NCBI RefSeq assembly: GCF_040137905.1
Contig: NZ_JBEFDG010000044.1
Span: 1 to 64,000 of the forward strand
Direction: 5' to 3'
From: Corticimicrobacter sp040137905
GTDB taxonomy: Bacteria > Pseudomonadota > Gammaproteobacteria > Burkholderiales > Burkholderiaceae_B
DNA: 64,000 nucleotides
The translations under genes were made by a program, and so were the position numbers. Under the pieces are notes generated by a model that saw only the letters and a program-made list of their open reading frames with translations, was not told where the DNA came from and ran no database searches. This document shows, piece by piece, positions 16,533 to 23,282 of the stretch; position 1 is the first letter of the stretch, and every line of letters starts with the position of its first letter.

Positions 16533-17789
16533 TCAGCCACCCAGGAAAGGAAACTCGGGTTCGGGCTGCCGGCCGCTGAGCAAATCGGCCAGGGCACGCC
16601 CCGATCCGACCCCCATGGTCCAGCCCAGTGTACCGTGGCCGGTATTCAGGTAGAGATTATTGATGCGCGTACGCCCGATGAGCGGGATGTTGGACGGTGT
16701 GGACGGACGCAGGCCGCTCCAGAAACTGACATCGTCGAAATCCAGGGCATGCGGGAAATACTCGCGGGCCAGTTGCTTCATGGCCTCGCAACGCGCCGTG
16801 TTGAGCGTGCGGCTGTAGCCCGCAAGCTCGGCGGTACCCGCCATGCGCAAGCGATCACCCAGCCGCGAATAGACGATCTTGTGGGCACTGTCGGTCAGGC
16901 TGACCGTGGGAGCCTGCTCGGGATTGACGACACGGAAGGTCGCCGAATAGCCCTTGGTCGGGTAGACCATGCAGGACACCCCCAGCGGGCGTACCAGGGC
17001 TGGCGTATGGCTGCCCAATGCCGCCACGAAGGCATCTGCCCGCAGCGTGCGGTAGGCCCCCTCGGCGTCGATCAATTCGGCCCCGGCGATACGACCGGCT
17101 TCGGGCAGCAGGCGCGTGACCTGCGTGTCGTACAGGAACTGCACGCCTGCCTGCTCGGCCTTGCGGGCCAATGCCACGGTAAACAGGTGCACATCGCCGC
17201 TTTCATCCTCGGCAGTGTAGTCGCCACCGACGATGCGGCTGCGATTGGGTGCCAGCGCCGGCTCGATCGAGATAACCTCGTCAGCGGACACAATGCGCCT
17301 GTCGACGCCGAAATCGCGCATCACGCTGGCCGATTTCTGCGAGGCATCGAATTCTTCGTGGGAAGTATAGAAATTGAGAATGCCACGCTCCAGGTGATCG
17401 TATTCGATCCCCAGCGCCGAGCGCATCTGCTGCAGCGTGCCGCGACTGTACTCTGCCATCCTTACCATGGCACGGATATTGCGATTCAGACGCCCGGGCA
17501 GGCACTCGCGCATGAAAGCCAGCCCCCATTGCCATTGCCGCCAGTCGAGCTGTGGGCGGAACAGCAGGGGAGCATCATCGCGCAGCATCCACTTGAGCAG
17601 TTTGAGAGGTGCCTGTGGATTGGCCCAGGGCTCGGCGTAGGACACCGAGATCTGCGATCCATTGGCAAAGCTGGTTTCCTGTGCCGGGCCATGGCTGCGA
17701 TCCACGACCACCACTTCATGTCCGGCCTGACGGAGCCACCAGGCGGTCGATACGCCGATGATCCCGCTACCCAATACTGCGACTTTCAT
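16533..17789 (-). CDS. dadA: D-amino acid dehydrogenase (small subunit)
   Basis: 418 residues, matching DadA. A membrane-associated FAD enzyme that oxidises D-alanine and other D-amino acids to 2-oxo acids and passes electrons to the quinone pool. Seen: KVAVLGSGIIGVSTAWWLRQAG at the N-terminus (dinucleotide fold), VVVVDR, then LNTGHGTLGWTMGVGSGRALADLLSGR near the C-terminus (about 385-411) and FWSGLRPSTPSNIPLIGRT. Together with the racemase at 12.9-14.0 kb it would complete L-alanine catabolism, although the two are not in one operon here. Confidence 0.95.
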   Translation of the reverse strand: MKVAVLGSGIIGVSTAWWLRQAGHEVVVVDRSHGPAQETSFANGSQISVSYAEPWANPQAPLKLLKWMLRDDAPLLFRPQLDWRQWQWGLAFMRECLPGRLNRNIRAMVRMAEYSRGTLQQMRSALGIEYDHLERGILNFYTSHEEFDASQKSASVMRDFGVDRRIVSADEVISIEPALAPNRSRIVGGDYTAEDESGDVHLFTVALARKAEQAGVQFLYDTQVTRLLPEAGRIAGAELIDAEGAYRTLRADAFVAALGSHTPALVRPLGVSCMVYPTKGYSATFRVVNPEQAPTVSLTDSAHKIVYSRLGDRLRMAGTAELAGYSRTLNTARCEAMKQLAREYFPHALDFDDVSFWSGLRPSTPSNIPLIGRTRINNLYLNTGHGTLGWTMGVGSGRALADLLSGRQPEPEFPFLGG

Positions 17790-17827
17790 GTGTGCGATTC
17801 CTCTCGAACAAGACGCGCTGGCAAAGT

Positions 17828-18874
17828 TTAACCTGCCTGCACGGCGGTGTCTGCCAAAGAGGTAAAAGCATCAGCATAAAATGCATCGGCAGGCAACCCG
17901 CACTGGGTCATGAAGTCGCGGCGGGCCGCCTCCACCATGGCCGGCGCGCCACAGGCGTAAACCTCGCTGCCGGACAGATCGGGCATATCCTGCATGACCG
18001 CCTGGTGCACGAAGCCGGTACGCCCCTGCCAACCGTCGTCGGGCTGCGCATTGGAGATCACCGGGACATAGCGGAAACCCGGCAGCGCCTGCGCCCACTC
18101 ACGGGCCAGCGCATCCAGGTACAGGTCGGACGGACGACGTCCGCCCCAATAGAGAACGACCGGGCGCGATATGCCGACATGGATCATGTGCTCTACCATG
18201 GCCTTGACCGGCGCGAATCCGGTGCCGCTGGCCAGCAGCACGACGGGCCGCCGGCTGTCCTCGCGCAGGTGGAAGGATCCGAAAGGCCCTTCCAGGCGCA
18301 GGATCTCGCGATCCTTCATCTGGGTGGCCCCGGCACCGAACACATGATCTGTGAACAGGCCACCCGGCATGTGCCGGATATGCAGTTCGAGCGGCCCATC
18401 GACATGAGGCGCACGTGCCATGGAGTAGCTGCGGCGACTGCCATCTCGCAGGATCACGTCGACATATTGGCCGGCATGGAAGCGGAATGGATCACCTGCC
18501 GGCAATTGCAATGTCAGACGCATGACATCGGCGGCCAGCGGTTCCCGCTGGATCACCCGTACCGGCAATTTGCGGATCTGGATATCTGTCGCCAGCCTGA
18601 CCTCGCTCACCTCGATCTGCATGTCGGACAGGGGTCTGGCCTGGCAGAACAGGGTGTAGCCCGCCCCCAGCTCATCGATCGTCAGCGTCTGGGCAGGCGC
18701 AGGACCGGCATCATATTCACCGGCCAGCACGCGTCCCTTGCAGCTCGAACAGCCGCCGGTACGACAACCATAGGGAATCACCAGGCCGGCAGCCAGGGCC
18801 CCATCAAGAACCGTCTGGCCTGCGGCAACGGCAAAGACATGCCCGGAAGGCTGCACTGCTACTTGAAAACTCAT
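17828..18874 (-). CDS. 2Fe-2S ferredoxin / FAD-NAD(P)H reductase (AscD-like)
   Basis: 348 residues from the ATG at 18874; a GTG seven codons earlier is less likely. An N-terminal plant-type ferredoxin domain has the cluster cysteines in CRTGGCSSCKG plus LFCQA (about 38-80). It is followed by an FNR-type reductase: the FAD motif RRSYSMA (about 150), then VVLLASGTGFAPVKAM and VVLYWGGRRPSDLYLD for NAD(P)H, and VYACGAPAMVEAARRDF at the end. It is the family annotated as CDP-6-deoxy-3,4-glucoseen reductase in Bordetella-like genomes. No deoxysugar genes are near, so a generic electron-transfer role, perhaps with a partner oxygenase elsewhere, is likelier. It starts the operon with dadA (38 bases). 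Confidence 0.88.
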   Translation of the reverse strand: MSFQVAVQPSGHVFAVAAGQTVLDGALAAGLVIPYGCRTGGCSSCKGRVLAGEYDAGPAPAQTLTIDELGAGYTLFCQARPLSDMQIEVSEVRLATDIQIRKLPVRVIQREPLAADVMRLTLQLPAGDPFRFHAGQYVDVILRDGSRRSYSMARAPHVDGPLELHIRHMPGGLFTDHVFGAGATQMKDREILRLEGPFGSFHLREDSRRPVVLLASGTGFAPVKAMVEHMIHVGISRPVVLYWGGRRPSDLYLDALAREWAQALPGFRYVPVISNAQPDDGWQGRTGFVHQAVMQDMPDLSGSEVYACGAPAMVEAARRDFMTQCGLPADAFYADAFTSLADTAVQAG

Positions 18875-18943
18875 ATATCTCACATGACCCAGCACAATAT
18901 TGCGGGCATTATAAATCCGTCCCGGTAGCTGCGCCGGAACGGA

Positions 18944-18988
18944 AACACGACCGCATGACCCTGCCTGGACAGGACATGTGGTCGTGTT
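18944..18988. terminator. Long hairpin after the ectoine operon
   Basis: AACACGACC (18944-18952) pairs with GGTCGTGTT (18980-18988); inside, CATG/CATG and CTG/CAG extend the helix with small mismatches to a six-base loop. It starts 13 bases beyond the ectD stop (minus strand). No U-run follows, so it may act with Rho or protect the 3' end. Confidence 0.45.
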
Positions 18989-19000
18989 GTCGGGCCGGGC

Positions 19001-19894
19001 TTACAGTGGTTCGAATGCCTCGCGCGTGGCAACGTGCTCGGGACGCGGGGCCAGCCCGTAGCGGGGTGCGGCCAGCCGGTTCTCGACGCTGTTGTAGACC
19101 GTGAACAGGTTGGCACGAGGCCAGGGAGAGAGGTTGCCTGCCGAGGCATGCATGGTATTGCAATCGAAAAATACCACCGTGCCCGGCCGACCGGTCACGG
19201 CCCTGATGCCCCCCTGCTCTGCCAGCAGTTGCAGGCTGATCGGATCCGGTACGCCGTACTCCTGACGCCGCAGGGAATCCTTGTAGTGCGCATCGGGCGT
19301 ACGTCCCACGCATGACACGAATTGCCGGTGCGAGCCGGGAATCAGCATCAGCGGACCATTGCAGACCGTGTTTTCAGTCAGCAGGATGGAGCAACTGACG
19401 GCACGCATGGCCGGCATGCCGTCTTCGATATGCCAGGTCTCGAAGTCCGAATGCCAGTAGAACTCCTTGCCCTTGAAGCCCGGCTTGAGATTGGCTCGCG
19501 ACTGGTGGATATAGACTTCGGATCCCAGCAGTTGCCGGGCAATATCGGCGATGCGCGGGTCACGCATCACCCTGCCCAGCATGGGGCTGAGGTCATGCAC
19601 ACGAAAGATCGAGCGCACGGCATCACTGCCTTTCTCACGGATGGCCTCTTCGCGCACCCGGATATCCGGCGCATGCATCAGGCGTTCGATTTCGCCCAGC
19701 CAGCGCTCCGCTTCGCGGTTCTCGAACAGCCCATCCAGCACCAGGAAACCATCCTGCTCATAGGTTTGCAATTGCGCCTGGGCCAGTGCATCGACGTAGT
19801 GTCCGTCGCCATGGACGACCGGCTCCTGGCGCATGACAATGGCCGAATCGCGTTGAGTGCGAGAGGCATAGGGGTCTGTGGCAGCAAGGATCAT
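19001..19894 (-). CDS. ectD: Ectoine 5-hydroxylase
   Basis: 297 residues, the usual size. An Fe(II)/2-oxoglutarate dioxygenase turning ectoine into 5-hydroxyectoine. Seen: the EctD signature FYWHSDFETWHIEDGMP with the iron ligands His and Asp in HSD (about 146-148), an upstream HQSRANLKPGFKGKEF, and the distal ligand in TVVFFDCNTMHASAGNLSPWPRANLF (His about 248). The N-terminal EQDGFLVLDGLFENREAE is also typical. Its start overlaps the ectC stop by four bases, so it is the translationally coupled last gene of ectRABCD. The cell can thus make hydroxyectoine as well as ectoine. Confidence 0.97.
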   Translation of the reverse strand: MILAATDPYASRTQRDSAIVMRQEPVVHGDGHYVDALAQAQLQTYEQDGFLVLDGLFENREAERWLGEIERLMHAPDIRVREEAIREKGSDAVRSIFRVHDLSPMLGRVMRDPRIADIARQLLGSEVYIHQSRANLKPGFKGKEFYWHSDFETWHIEDGMPAMRAVSCSILLTENTVCNGPLMLIPGSHRQFVSCVGRTPDAHYKDSLRRQEYGVPDPISLQLLAEQGGIRAVTGRPGTVVFFDCNTMHASAGNLSPWPRANLFTVYNSVENRLAAPRYGLAPRPEHVATREAFEPL

Positions 19895-20292
19895 GATGGT
19901 GTCTCCTCCGTCAGCAACGGATAGACCCCCTGCGCGTCATGCGTTTCGCGCCCGGTCAGCGGCGGATTGAAGACGCAGATCACCCGCAGCGGCTGGGTTC
20001 CCCCGCGCAGCCAATGCTCATCGTGCTGATCAAGTGCGTAGACCACACCCGGCCCCAGCGCATACTTGCGGCCATCGGCAATGGTTTCGATCTCGCCATC
20101 CCCTTCTATGCACCAGACCGCCTCAAGGTGGTTCTGATAGTGAATGTGCGTTTCGGTACCCGGGAAGATTGTGGTTTCGTGAAACGAGAACCCCATACCA
20201 TCCTTGCCCAGCAACACGCGCTTGCTGACCCAGTTGTCTGCCCGGATCTCGTCGGCGGTACCGGTAATGTCATCGATATGCTTGACGATCAT
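19891..20292 (-). CDS. ectC: L-ectoine synthase
   Basis: 133 residues, typical of this cupin enzyme. It closes N-gamma-acetyl-2,4-diaminobutyrate to ectoine. Seen: MIVKHIDDITGT, then SFHETTIFPGTETHIHYQNHLEAVWCIEGDGEIE (metal-binding residues in the cupin core, Glu and His at about 58-75), and the second cupin segment ALDQHDEHWLRGGTQPLRVICVFNPPLTG. It overlaps ectB at its start and ectD at its end by four bases each. Confidence 0.98.
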   Translation of the reverse strand: MIVKHIDDITGTADEIRADNWVSKRVLLGKDGMGFSFHETTIFPGTETHIHYQNHLEAVWCIEGDGEIETIADGRKYALGPGVVYALDQHDEHWLRGGTQPLRVICVFNPPLTGRETHDAQGVYPLLTEETPS

Positions 20293-21596
20293 CGCTTGCC
20301 TCCCGCAAATTTGAGCACCTTGCCGGACACCTGTTGTTCGGCAAGCGCCTCGGCCACGCTGCGCTCGATGATTTCAAGCCCGCGAGTCAGCAGTTCGGAC
20401 TCGATGGTGAGGGCAGGCAGCAACTTGAGCACCTCGTCTTCCGCTCCGGAGGTCTCGATCACCACGCCATGGCTGAATGCCTTTGCAGCGATGCGATTGG
20501 CCAAACCCGGCTGTCCCTGGCAGACCAGCCCCTGGATCAGCCCGCGGCCACGAGCCACCAGTCCGACTTCGGGGTAGCTGTGCACGACATTTTCCAGCCA
20601 GTCGCGCACATGGCGTTCCTTGACCTGGATTTCTGCCGTGAACAGATCGTCTGCCCAATATTGGCGCAGTGCTTCGGTCGCCGTGACGAATGCCAGATTG
20701 TTGCCCCGGAAAGTGCCACTGTGCGCACCGGGCTTCCAGACATCGAGTTCCGGCTTGAAGAGCACCAGCGACATCGGCAGGCCAAACCCCGACAGCGACT
20801 TGGACAGGGTAATGATGTCGGGCCGGATCCCGGCCGCCTCGAAGCTGAAGAAGCTGCCTGTCCGTCCGCAACCGACCTGGATATCGTCGACAATGAGCAA
20901 CATGTCATGGCGTCGGCAGACCCGCTCCAGTTCCTTGAGCCAGCGCAGTGTCGCCACGTTGACGCCGCCTTCGCCCTGTACGGTCTCGACGATCACGGCA
21001 GCCGGATGGTCCAGCCCGCTGGAGGGATCTTCCAGCATGCGCTCCAGATAGCTGATGGTATCGACATCAGGGCCGAAATAGCCGTCATAGGGCATGAATA
21101 CGGTGTTGTCGAGCGCGACACCGGCAGCCCGCCGGAACTTGGCATTGGCCGTTGCCGCCAGCGAACCGGCGCTGACGCCATGGAAGCCGTGTGTGAAGGA
21201 CACGATGCCGGGACGGCCCTTGACTTGCCGGGCCAGCTTGAGCGCCGCCTCGACCGCATTGGTGCCGGTGGGTCCGGTGAACTGCAGGGTATAGCGCCAG
21301 TTGCGTGGCTTGAGCAGTACCCTGTCTACCGTTTCAAGGAAATGCTTCTTGGCGCTGGTTGCCATGTCCAGCCCGTGTACCACCCCGTCCGAAGCGAGGT
21401 ATTCAAGAAGTTTTTCCTTGAAAATGGGATTGTTGTGTCCATAATTCAGGGTCCCCGCCCCACTGAAAAAATCGATGTATTCATTTTTTTCTTCATCGAT
21501 CAGCAGGGAACCCCGCGCCTGACTGAAAATGACCGGAAAGGACCGGATGTAGCCCCTGACCTCCGACTCCATCCGGTCGAATATTTTCAAGTCCAT
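20289..21596 (-). CDS. ectB: Diaminobutyrate--2-oxoglutarate transaminase
   Basis: 435 residues. A class III PLP aminotransferase forming L-2,4-diaminobutyrate from aspartate semialdehyde. Seen: the EctB opening IFDRMESEVRGYIRSFPVIF, FSGAGTLNYGHNNP, FTGPTGTNAVEAALKLAR, VQGEGGVN, the PLP-binding DDIQVGCGRTGSFFSFE, and the lysine site ITLSKSLSGFGLPMS (about 260-275). 36 bases separate it from ectA. No dedicated aspartokinase (ask_ect) follows; aspartate semialdehyde must come from the general pathway. Confidence 0.98.
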   Translation of the reverse strand: MDLKIFDRMESEVRGYIRSFPVIFSQARGSLLIDEEKNEYIDFFSGAGTLNYGHNNPIFKEKLLEYLASDGVVHGLDMATSAKKHFLETVDRVLLKPRNWRYTLQFTGPTGTNAVEAALKLARQVKGRPGIVSFTHGFHGVSAGSLAATANAKFRRAAGVALDNTVFMPYDGYFGPDVDTISYLERMLEDPSSGLDHPAAVIVETVQGEGGVNVATLRWLKELERVCRRHDMLLIVDDIQVGCGRTGSFFSFEAAGIRPDIITLSKSLSGFGLPMSLVLFKPELDVWKPGAHSGTFRGNNLAFVTATEALRQYWADDLFTAEIQVKERHVRDWLENVVHSYPEVGLVARGRGLIQGLVCQGQPGLANRIAAKAFSHGVVIETSGAEDEVLKLLPALTIESELLTRGLEIIERSVAEALAEQQVSGKVLKFAGGKR

Positions 21597-21632
21597 GATT
21601 TCCTCCTTGCGTCTATCTGGAACTGGTACGCA

Positions 21633-22118
21633 TCAGAACGGACCGATGCGCAATAAGCACTCCTCTTCATGAAAGTCACCACCGAAGTCGGCGGCACGAA
21701 ACAACACTTGTTCATTCAACGCAGCGCCCTGTGCTGCGGCCAGTTTTTCAAACATGCGGCGCGACGCCCGGTTGTCGGGCGACACGGTGGTCTCCAATGC
21801 CTGCACCTGCAGGTCGGGACGCTCCAGCAAAGACTGCAACATGCGCCCGCCCAGGCCTGTGCCACGCGCGCGTTCATGCACGGCTACCTGCCAGATGAAC
21901 AGCGTATCGGGTTGGGCGGGTGGCACATAGGCCGAGATGAAACCCGCCAGGCCGTGCGCATCTTCCGCCACCACACAGGTGGCAGAAAAATGCTCGCACA
22001 GCAGCAGATAGGCGTAGGTCGAATTGAGATCCAGCGGCGGACAATCAGCCACCAGGCGCTGAATGGCCGCGCCATCGGCGCGCCCAGGAGAACGAAGGAT
22101 AGGGTCGTCCCCCGTCAT
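21633..22118 (-). CDS. ectA: L-2,4-diaminobutyrate N-gamma-acetyltransferase
   Basis: 161 residues, a GNAT enzyme that acetylates 2,4-diaminobutyrate. Seen: the EctA-specific DCPPLDLNSTYAYLLLCEHF (about 26-45), FISAYVPPAQPDTLFIWQVAVHERARGTGLGGRML with the acetyl-CoA loop R-x-x-G-x-G, and ETTVSPDNRASRRMFEKLA. The start ATG overlaps the stop of the MarR gene (GTATGA), so translation is coupled to the regulator. Confidence 0.97.
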   Translation of the reverse strand: MTGDDPILRSPGRADGAAIQRLVADCPPLDLNSTYAYLLLCEHFSATCVVAEDAHGLAGFISAYVPPAQPDTLFIWQVAVHERARGTGLGGRMLQSLLERPDLQVQALETTVSPDNRASRRMFEKLAAAQGAALNEQVLFRAADFGGDFHEEECLLRIGPF

Positions 22119-22693
22119 ACCACCAGTCCGGACTCGGGTGCCGTCCCATCGGTCGGCACCTCGAGAATGGGCGAGCCGGCAGCATGGCCGGCATCACCGC
22201 TGGCCACCGACTCGGGATCCATCAGATCGACGATCTTCTCCAGTGACAGCGTGATGGTGGCCTGCTCCAGTTCCGGCAACGCATTGAGCGCATCGGCCAG
22301 CTTTTTCTGCAATGGCGACGGTGCCTCTGCCGCCAGCGTGCGACCAGCCTCTGTCACGCTGACAAAGACGATGCGGCGATCTTCGCGACCACGTTCACGC
22401 CGGACCAGCCCCTTGTCCTCAAGGCGATCGAGGATGCCGACCACCGTGCTGGGGCTGACGTGGATTTCCTTGCTGATGGCAGTGGCCGTGAGCGGATGCC
22501 CGGCTGCAACCAGTGCACGCAGGCAGACCAGTTGCGGTGCCGTGATATGGCTGCAAGCCGACAGTTGGCGCGAATACAGCGCCACCGACCGCGTGATGCG
22601 GCGCAAGGCACGCAGGATGCGAACGTCATAGCTTTGCAGGGGCATACCAATGGTTTCGGGCATGGCGGCAGGTTTCGTTTGAGGTGGCTGCAT
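22115..22693 (-). CDS. ectR: MarR-family regulator of the ectoine operon (EctR-like)
   Basis: 192 residues from the ATG at 22693. A GTG at 22723 is in frame but lies between the -10 and -35 of the promoter described below, upstream of the predicted RNA start, so it cannot serve that transcript. Seen: a winged helix with ITAPQLVCLRALVAAGHPLTATAISKEI, the recognition helix SPSTVVGILDRLEDKGLVRRERG, and the wing EDRRIVFVSVTEAGR. MarR proteins called EctR repress ect genes in methylotrophs. Here it is the first gene of the operon and overlaps ectA, so it would control its own synthesis. The C-terminal 40 residues look unstructured. Confidence 0.92.
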   Translation of the reverse strand: MQPPQTKPAAMPETIGMPLQSYDVRILRALRRITRSVALYSRQLSACSHITAPQLVCLRALVAAGHPLTATAISKEIHVSPSTVVGILDRLEDKGLVRRERGREDRRIVFVSVTEAGRTLAAEAPSPLQKKLADALNALPELEQATITLSLEKIVDLMDPESVASGDAGHAAGSPILEVPTDGTAPESGLVV

Positions 22694-22706
22694 AATTAAT
22701 TTCAGT

Positions 22707-23282
22707 TCAAATGATATTGGCACTAAAAATTCGTGTCAACCCTATCTCATCGATCAACCTGATGTTCTGCCTGGCTGCATAGGCTGCCGCACTCTCGCTG
22801 GGCTGGCCCAGGGCGATATACCAGCGTTCATTGGCCTCGAGCTGTTCGCCAGCCTGCAACAGGCGAGTCAGCGGTTCGAGGCCGGTATGCGCCGATTTCC
22901 AGCGTCGGGCAGACACGGCGATGCGTCGATTTTCAATCCGCAGCAGCCAGTCTGCGCCTTCCTGGCGCGAAACCTCCACCTGATAGCCGGCCGCACGCCA
23001 GGACTGTTCAAGACGAGCGGAAAAGGCTTTCCAGTTCATGGCGGCGACTTCGTCGCGCACGGCCACGAGCTGCGCCGGACGAGGCGCACGCATCTGCTTC
23101 CAACCGGCAATCGCGGCGATCACGACAAATGGAAAAGCACCGATCGCGCCCACCGGGGCATATTCCGGCGGCAGCACGGCAAAGGCGACGCCCACGAAGA
23201 CCAGTGCCACACAGGCACTGATCCACCAGGGGTTGCGCAACAGGATCGCAAACAGCGAATTCTTGGCCATTTTCAGTTTCAT
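22707..23282 (-). CDS. Membrane-anchored Mrr-like restriction-endonuclease-fold protein, catalytic motif degenerate
   Basis: 191 residues. Two hydrophobic helices (about 15-37 and 42-60) are followed by a cytoplasmic Mrr-like domain: MNWKAFSARLEQSWRAAGY, then GADWLLRIENRRIAVSARRWK and WYIALGQPSESAAAYAARQNIRLID. In active Mrr enzymes the core reads D...Q-x-K; here the Asp in GAD remains but the Q-x-K position reads S-A-R, so nuclease activity is unlikely. The ATG overlaps the parC stop by four bases, placing it third in parE-parC-orf. Its last codons contain the ect promoter. Function unknown. Confidence 0.8.
   Translation of the reverse strand: MKLKMAKNSLFAILLRNPWWISACVALVFVGVAFAVLPPEYAPVGAIGAFPFVVIAAIAGWKQMRAPRPAQLVAVRDEVAAMNWKAFSARLEQSWRAAGYQVEVSRQEGADWLLRIENRRIAVSARRWKSAHTGLEPLTRLLQAGEQLEANERWYIALGQPSESAAAYAARQNIRLIDEIGLTRIFSANII
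22711..22739 (-). promoter_or_regulatory. Sigma70 promoter of ectRABCD
   Basis: On the minus strand TTGACA (22739-22734, perfect -35) and TATCAT (22716-22711) are spaced by exactly 17 bases. The predicted RNA start is near 22704, about ten bases before the ectR ATG, so the leader is very short. The promoter lies within the last ten codons of the upstream gene. ATTTCAGT and ACTAAAAAT flank the -10 as a rough inverted repeat, a possible EctR site. Confidence 0.75.

Noticed and set aside
20334..21656. 440-codon plus-strand frame over ectB
   Set aside because: Fully antisense to a textbook EctB and without recognisable motifs.
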